This document shows, in pieces, positions 6,628 through 8,447 of a stretch of DNA of 8,447 nucleotides; the first letter of the stretch is position 1, and every line of letters starts with the position of its first letter. A program made the translations under genes and the position numbers. The stretch comes from Desulfotomaculum sp. (GTDB taxonomy: Bacteria > Bacillota > Desulfotomaculia > Desulfotomaculales > Nap2-2B): NCBI GenBank assembly GCA_003513005.1, contig DOTD01000084.1, forward strand, positions 1 to 8,447, written 5' to 3'. The notes beneath the pieces were generated by a model. It did not search any database, was not told the origin of the DNA, and worked only from the letters and a program-made list of their open reading frames with translations.

Positions 6628-7629
6628 TTATTTATAAACCTCCAGTATCTTCCTGGCCGTTTCACATATATCTTCCCTGAGCCAGCCGGGTTCCAGGACC
6701 TCAACCGTGTCGCCCCACTGCACGAGCCAGGTTTTCATCTCATCAACGCCACATATTTCAAAAGACATGATTACCGAACCATCGGCGGGCTCTTCTTCTA
6801 TTACCTGTGACGGGTGGTAAATCAACCGCTTTACTCTGTGGGCAACTTCCGGGATGAATTTCAATCTAACCTTGCAGATCTCCCCGTCGTTAATAATTCC
6901 CCAGCTCTGGCCCATATGTTTCTTTAAAGAGAAATCTTCAGGGAATTCAAAGCGCTCAGATGTATAGGGGAAGATATCCGTAATCTGGTCAATCCGGAAG
7001 ACGCGGATGGCTTTTCGATTGAGGCAGAAAGCGACCAGGTACCAGTTATGCCTCTTGCAAATCAGCCCGTAAGGTTCTACAACCCGCTGGGTGTTTTGCT
7101 TGCTGTGAGCGACGTAATACCATAGCTTTACCCGGCAGCAGTCACGCAGTGACTGTACCAGCTTTAAAAATATTTCGCTTACCTTGTCCGGGTCTGCCAG
7201 CTGCTCATCAACTATATGTATCCTTTCCTGCAGCTGCTCTACTGGTAGGGCTTTAGGATCGTATTTATATTTAAATAGCGTACCGATTAATGCGTCCTTG
7301 AGCTCGTTGGTATGGCCGGCCAGGGCGGTGCCTTTTTGCTGAAGCAGGCTAAGGAGTATAACCAACGCTTTTTCCGGGCTGATGGAAGGGAGATAGCCCA
7401 CATCCAAGCGGTATAGGCCTTCTTTCTTGGAAGTGTCCTTTTCCGGCCTGATAATTGGTTTATTTAAATCATTTTCAATGTGATCCAGGTAGCGGTGAAT
7501 ACTCCTGATGCTGACTCCTAAGGCTTCTGCCATCTCTCTGCTGGAGATGCCCCCGTAAGGGCTTCTATTATTCAGCAGGTCCAGCAGTTTGGCAATCCTG
7601 AGCGCCTTTGTCGTGTCATGGCCGGCCAA
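6628..7629 (-). CDS. WYL domain transcriptional regulator (HTH-WYL-WCX)
   Basis: This is a 333-aa regulator. A helix-turn-helix lies at about 27-51 (ISSREMAEALGVSIRSIHRY). A helical linker spans 80-160. The WYL domain is at about 165-222, with R182, the HNWYLVAF signature (W196-Y197-L198) and IRVFRIDQI (R209, R212). A WCX domain at about 250-320 ends in VEVLEPGWLRED. WYL domains sense small ligands or nucleic acids, and such proteins often repress or activate defence and stress operons; BrxR and CapW are the studied examples of this architecture. The start is a TTG (7627-7629) chosen because AAGGGGG (7637-7643 on the plus strand) lies 7 nt upstream and the reading frame matches. A nearby ATG (7617-7619) is out of frame. 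Its TAA is 6 bp from the helicase stop, so the two genes converge. Whether it controls the operon or itself is not shown by the sequence. Confidence 0.88.
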   Translation of the reverse strand: MAGHDTTKALRIAKLLDLLNNRSPYGGISSREMAEALGVSIRSIHRYLDHIENDLNKPIIRPEKDTSKKEGLYRLDVGYLPSISPEKALVILLSLLQQKGTALAGHTNELKDALIGTLFKYKYDPKALPVEQLQERIHIVDEQLADPDKVSEIFLKLVQSLRDCCRVKLWYYVAHSKQNTQRVVEPYGLICKRHNWYLVAFCLNRKAIRVFRIDQITDIFPYTSERFEFPEDFSLKKHMGQSWGIINDGEICKVRLKFIPEVAHRVKRLIYHPSQVIEEEPADGSVIMSFEICGVDEMKTWLVQWGDTVEVLEPGWLREDICETARKILEVYK

Positions 7630-7717
7630 TTTGTATCCCCCTTATCTGACTGTGGAATATAATGCCTTTAAAGGTGGATACGACCTAAACCTTACATTTT
7701 CCTCCTTTTTGCGACGT
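7630..7717 (-). promoter_or_regulatory. Short intergenic leader of the WYL gene with a palindrome and ribosome binding site
   Basis: The 88 bp between the yhaM remnant and the WYL start contain a perfect 10-bp palindrome CCTTTAAAGG (7665-7674) beside an AT-rich TATAAT/ATTATA box (7658-7663). An AGGAGG (minus strand of 7701-7706) is followed after 3 nt by ATG TAA (7697-7692). The WYL Shine-Dalgarno lies at 7637-7643. The palindrome next to a -10-like box could be an operator for autoregulation. No -35 at correct spacing is evident, so a promoter is only possible. Confidence 0.35.
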
Positions 7718-8137
7718 TTATTTACAAAATATGTACCTTTCCAGGCCTTTAACCCAGCTGGTCCAGTGATCATCCGGGTTTTCACGGCTTTCAACGGCCG
7801 AACTGAAAATATCAACCTCAGCGTCGATCAGATCAAGATAGTGCAGGATGGCTGCCTCAAGGAATTTGGGTCTCTTGGGGGACTGCCACTCATATCTTCC
7901 GTGGTGGCTGACGACCATGTGGAGCAGTTTTATCCTCAGTTCTTCCGGGAAGTCAGGCCGCTTGTTGATATATTTTTCTAAAAGCCGGACACCGAGGATA
8001 ATATGACCCAGCAGCCGGCCCTCATCGGTAAAATCTATATCAGTACCTATGTTGTATTCCTCTATTTTGCCTATGTCGTGCAGTATGGCGCCGGATACCA
8101 ATAAATCACGGTCAATTTTGGGGTAAACAGACGCTAA
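7718..8137 (-). pseudogene. yhaM: 5'-truncated yhaM-like 3'-5' exoribonuclease (HD domain half)
   Basis: The frame reads LASVYPKIDRDLL, then VSGAILHDIGKIEE, LLGHIILGVRLLEKYI, VVSHHGRYEWQSPKRP and AILHYLDLIDAEV, ending HWTSWVKGLERYIFCK. This is the C-terminal HD phosphohydrolase half of YhaM-type exoribonucleases, with the metal-binding HD pair, later His residues and the final Asp still present. Family members are about 310-330 aa with an N-terminal OB-fold. Here only about 140 residues remain, and the OB-fold and first HD-domain His are missing. Homology stops at about 8137, where insertion-sequence DNA begins. A TTG at 8101 could serve as a start, but it lies inside the conserved core and has no ribosome binding site, so an intact short gene is unlikely. 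The missing 5' part may lie beyond the element to the right or be deleted. Confidence 0.8.
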
Positions 8138-8447
8138 GGAGTCGCGAGAAAATAACTTTTTTCAACTATGTGGCCGGATGACATAATTCCAATCACCATG
8201 AAAGTCCGAGCGCTCCAGTTGGACAGCAGCCAGTTCGGTGTCTGATACCTTAATGCCGGCCGGGTACGGATTGGTGTCAAGTTGGCCCTGAACCTTTAGA
8301 CCCGTAGTGGTTGTGGTGTTGGCGATGAGGTTGACGATGACCTCATGGCTCTCCAGCAGGCGGCCGCGCCAGTTCTGTGTGATGTGGGGGAAGAGCCGGG
8401 GCTCAATCTGGTTCCACTTGCTGGCGCCCGGAGGGAAGTGGCAGACG
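8138..8447 (-). mobile_element. End of an ISAzo13-family insertion sequence (partial)
   Basis: The transposase C-terminus runs to a TGA at 8162-8164. The yhaM frame resumes by about 8137, so the element's right end lies close to 8138, with the outward end reading GGAGTCGCGAGAAAATAAC on the plus strand. The terminal inverted repeat cannot be confirmed because the other end is outside the window, and the boundary is placed by protein homology to within roughly 10 bp. Confidence 0.65.
8162..8447 (-). CDS. ISAzo13-family transposase, C-terminal part (Rhodopirellula DDE type)
   Basis: The last 94 codons of a transposase are visible, continuing past the window edge. The segment begins CHFPPGASKWNQIEPRLF, containing the Glu (codon at 8402-8404) that by family pattern is the third residue of the DDE triad. 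NWRGR, ESHEVIVNLIANTTT, TNPYPAGIKVSD and FHGDWNYVIRP follow. This C-terminal pattern is characteristic of ISAzo13-family enzymes, about 400 aa in full, which cut and join transposon ends. No frameshift or internal stop is seen here, so the element may be intact beyond the window. The stop lies only about 24 bp from the inferred element end, giving a very short 3' UTR. It is on the same strand and in the same frame as the yhaM remnant, separated from it by this TGA. Confidence 0.85.
   Translation of the reverse strand, partial: VCHFPPGASKWNQIEPRLFPHITQNWRGRLLESHEVIVNLIANTTTTTGLKVQGQLDTNPYPAGIKVSDTELAAVQLERSDFHGDWNYVIRPHS

Noticed and set aside
7589..7981. Plus-strand open frame of 130 codons across the WYL/yhaM gap
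   Set aside because: It is antisense to the recognisable yhaM HD domain and WYL N-terminus and has no protein family pattern.
7718..8101. An intact 127-aa HD-domain protein starting at TTG 8101
   Set aside because: Conserved YhaM sequence continues upstream of this codon to about 8137, so it is a truncated gene, not a short complete one.

Overview
The window looks like chromosomal DNA of an anaerobic Firmicute, most likely a Clostridia / Desulfotomaculum-Pelotomaculum-type organism. This is inferred from strong AGGAGG-type ribosome binding sites, the use of GTG and TTG starts, a YhaM-type exoribonuclease remnant (a Firmicutes family), moderate GC content by eye, and an ISAzo13-family element. 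The genus is a guess; the rest can be read from the sequence.

Region 1 (1-268) is a leader with no intact gene. It holds a hairpin followed by a T-rich run, a short open frame of doubtful status, and the strong Shine-Dalgarno of the first gene. Region 2 (269-6621, + strand) is a compact three-gene operon. It encodes a DUF6361-family protein (406 aa), a two-HKD phospholipase-D-like protein (603 aa from the start chosen here), and a very large SF2 helicase/translocase (1111 aa from its GTG start) with a DEFQ motif II and a huge insert between its C-terminal motifs. Each junction is an 8-nt stop/start overlap (ATGTTTAA and GTGACTGA) preceded by its own Shine-Dalgarno, so the three proteins are probably made together and work together.

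Region 3 (6628-7629, - strand) is a WYL-domain transcriptional regulator of the HTH-WYL-WCX type. It converges on the operon with only 6 bp between the stop codons. Region 4 (7718-8447, - strand) is the C-terminal half of a yhaM-like HD-domain exoribonuclease gene. It is cut off by the end of an ISAzo13-family insertion sequence whose transposase C-terminus runs out of the window.

The most interesting content is the DUF6361-PLD-helicase trio. A nucleic-acid translocase, a PLD-fold nuclease candidate and an uncharacterised conserved partner, near a WYL regulator and a transposon scar, fit the architecture of an anti-phage or anti-plasmid defence system. It lacks the hallmark genes of DISARM, Dpd, BREX and Mokosh. 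The defence role is inferred from domains and context only; nothing in the sequence proves it. No tRNA, rRNA, CRISPR array or riboswitch was seen.
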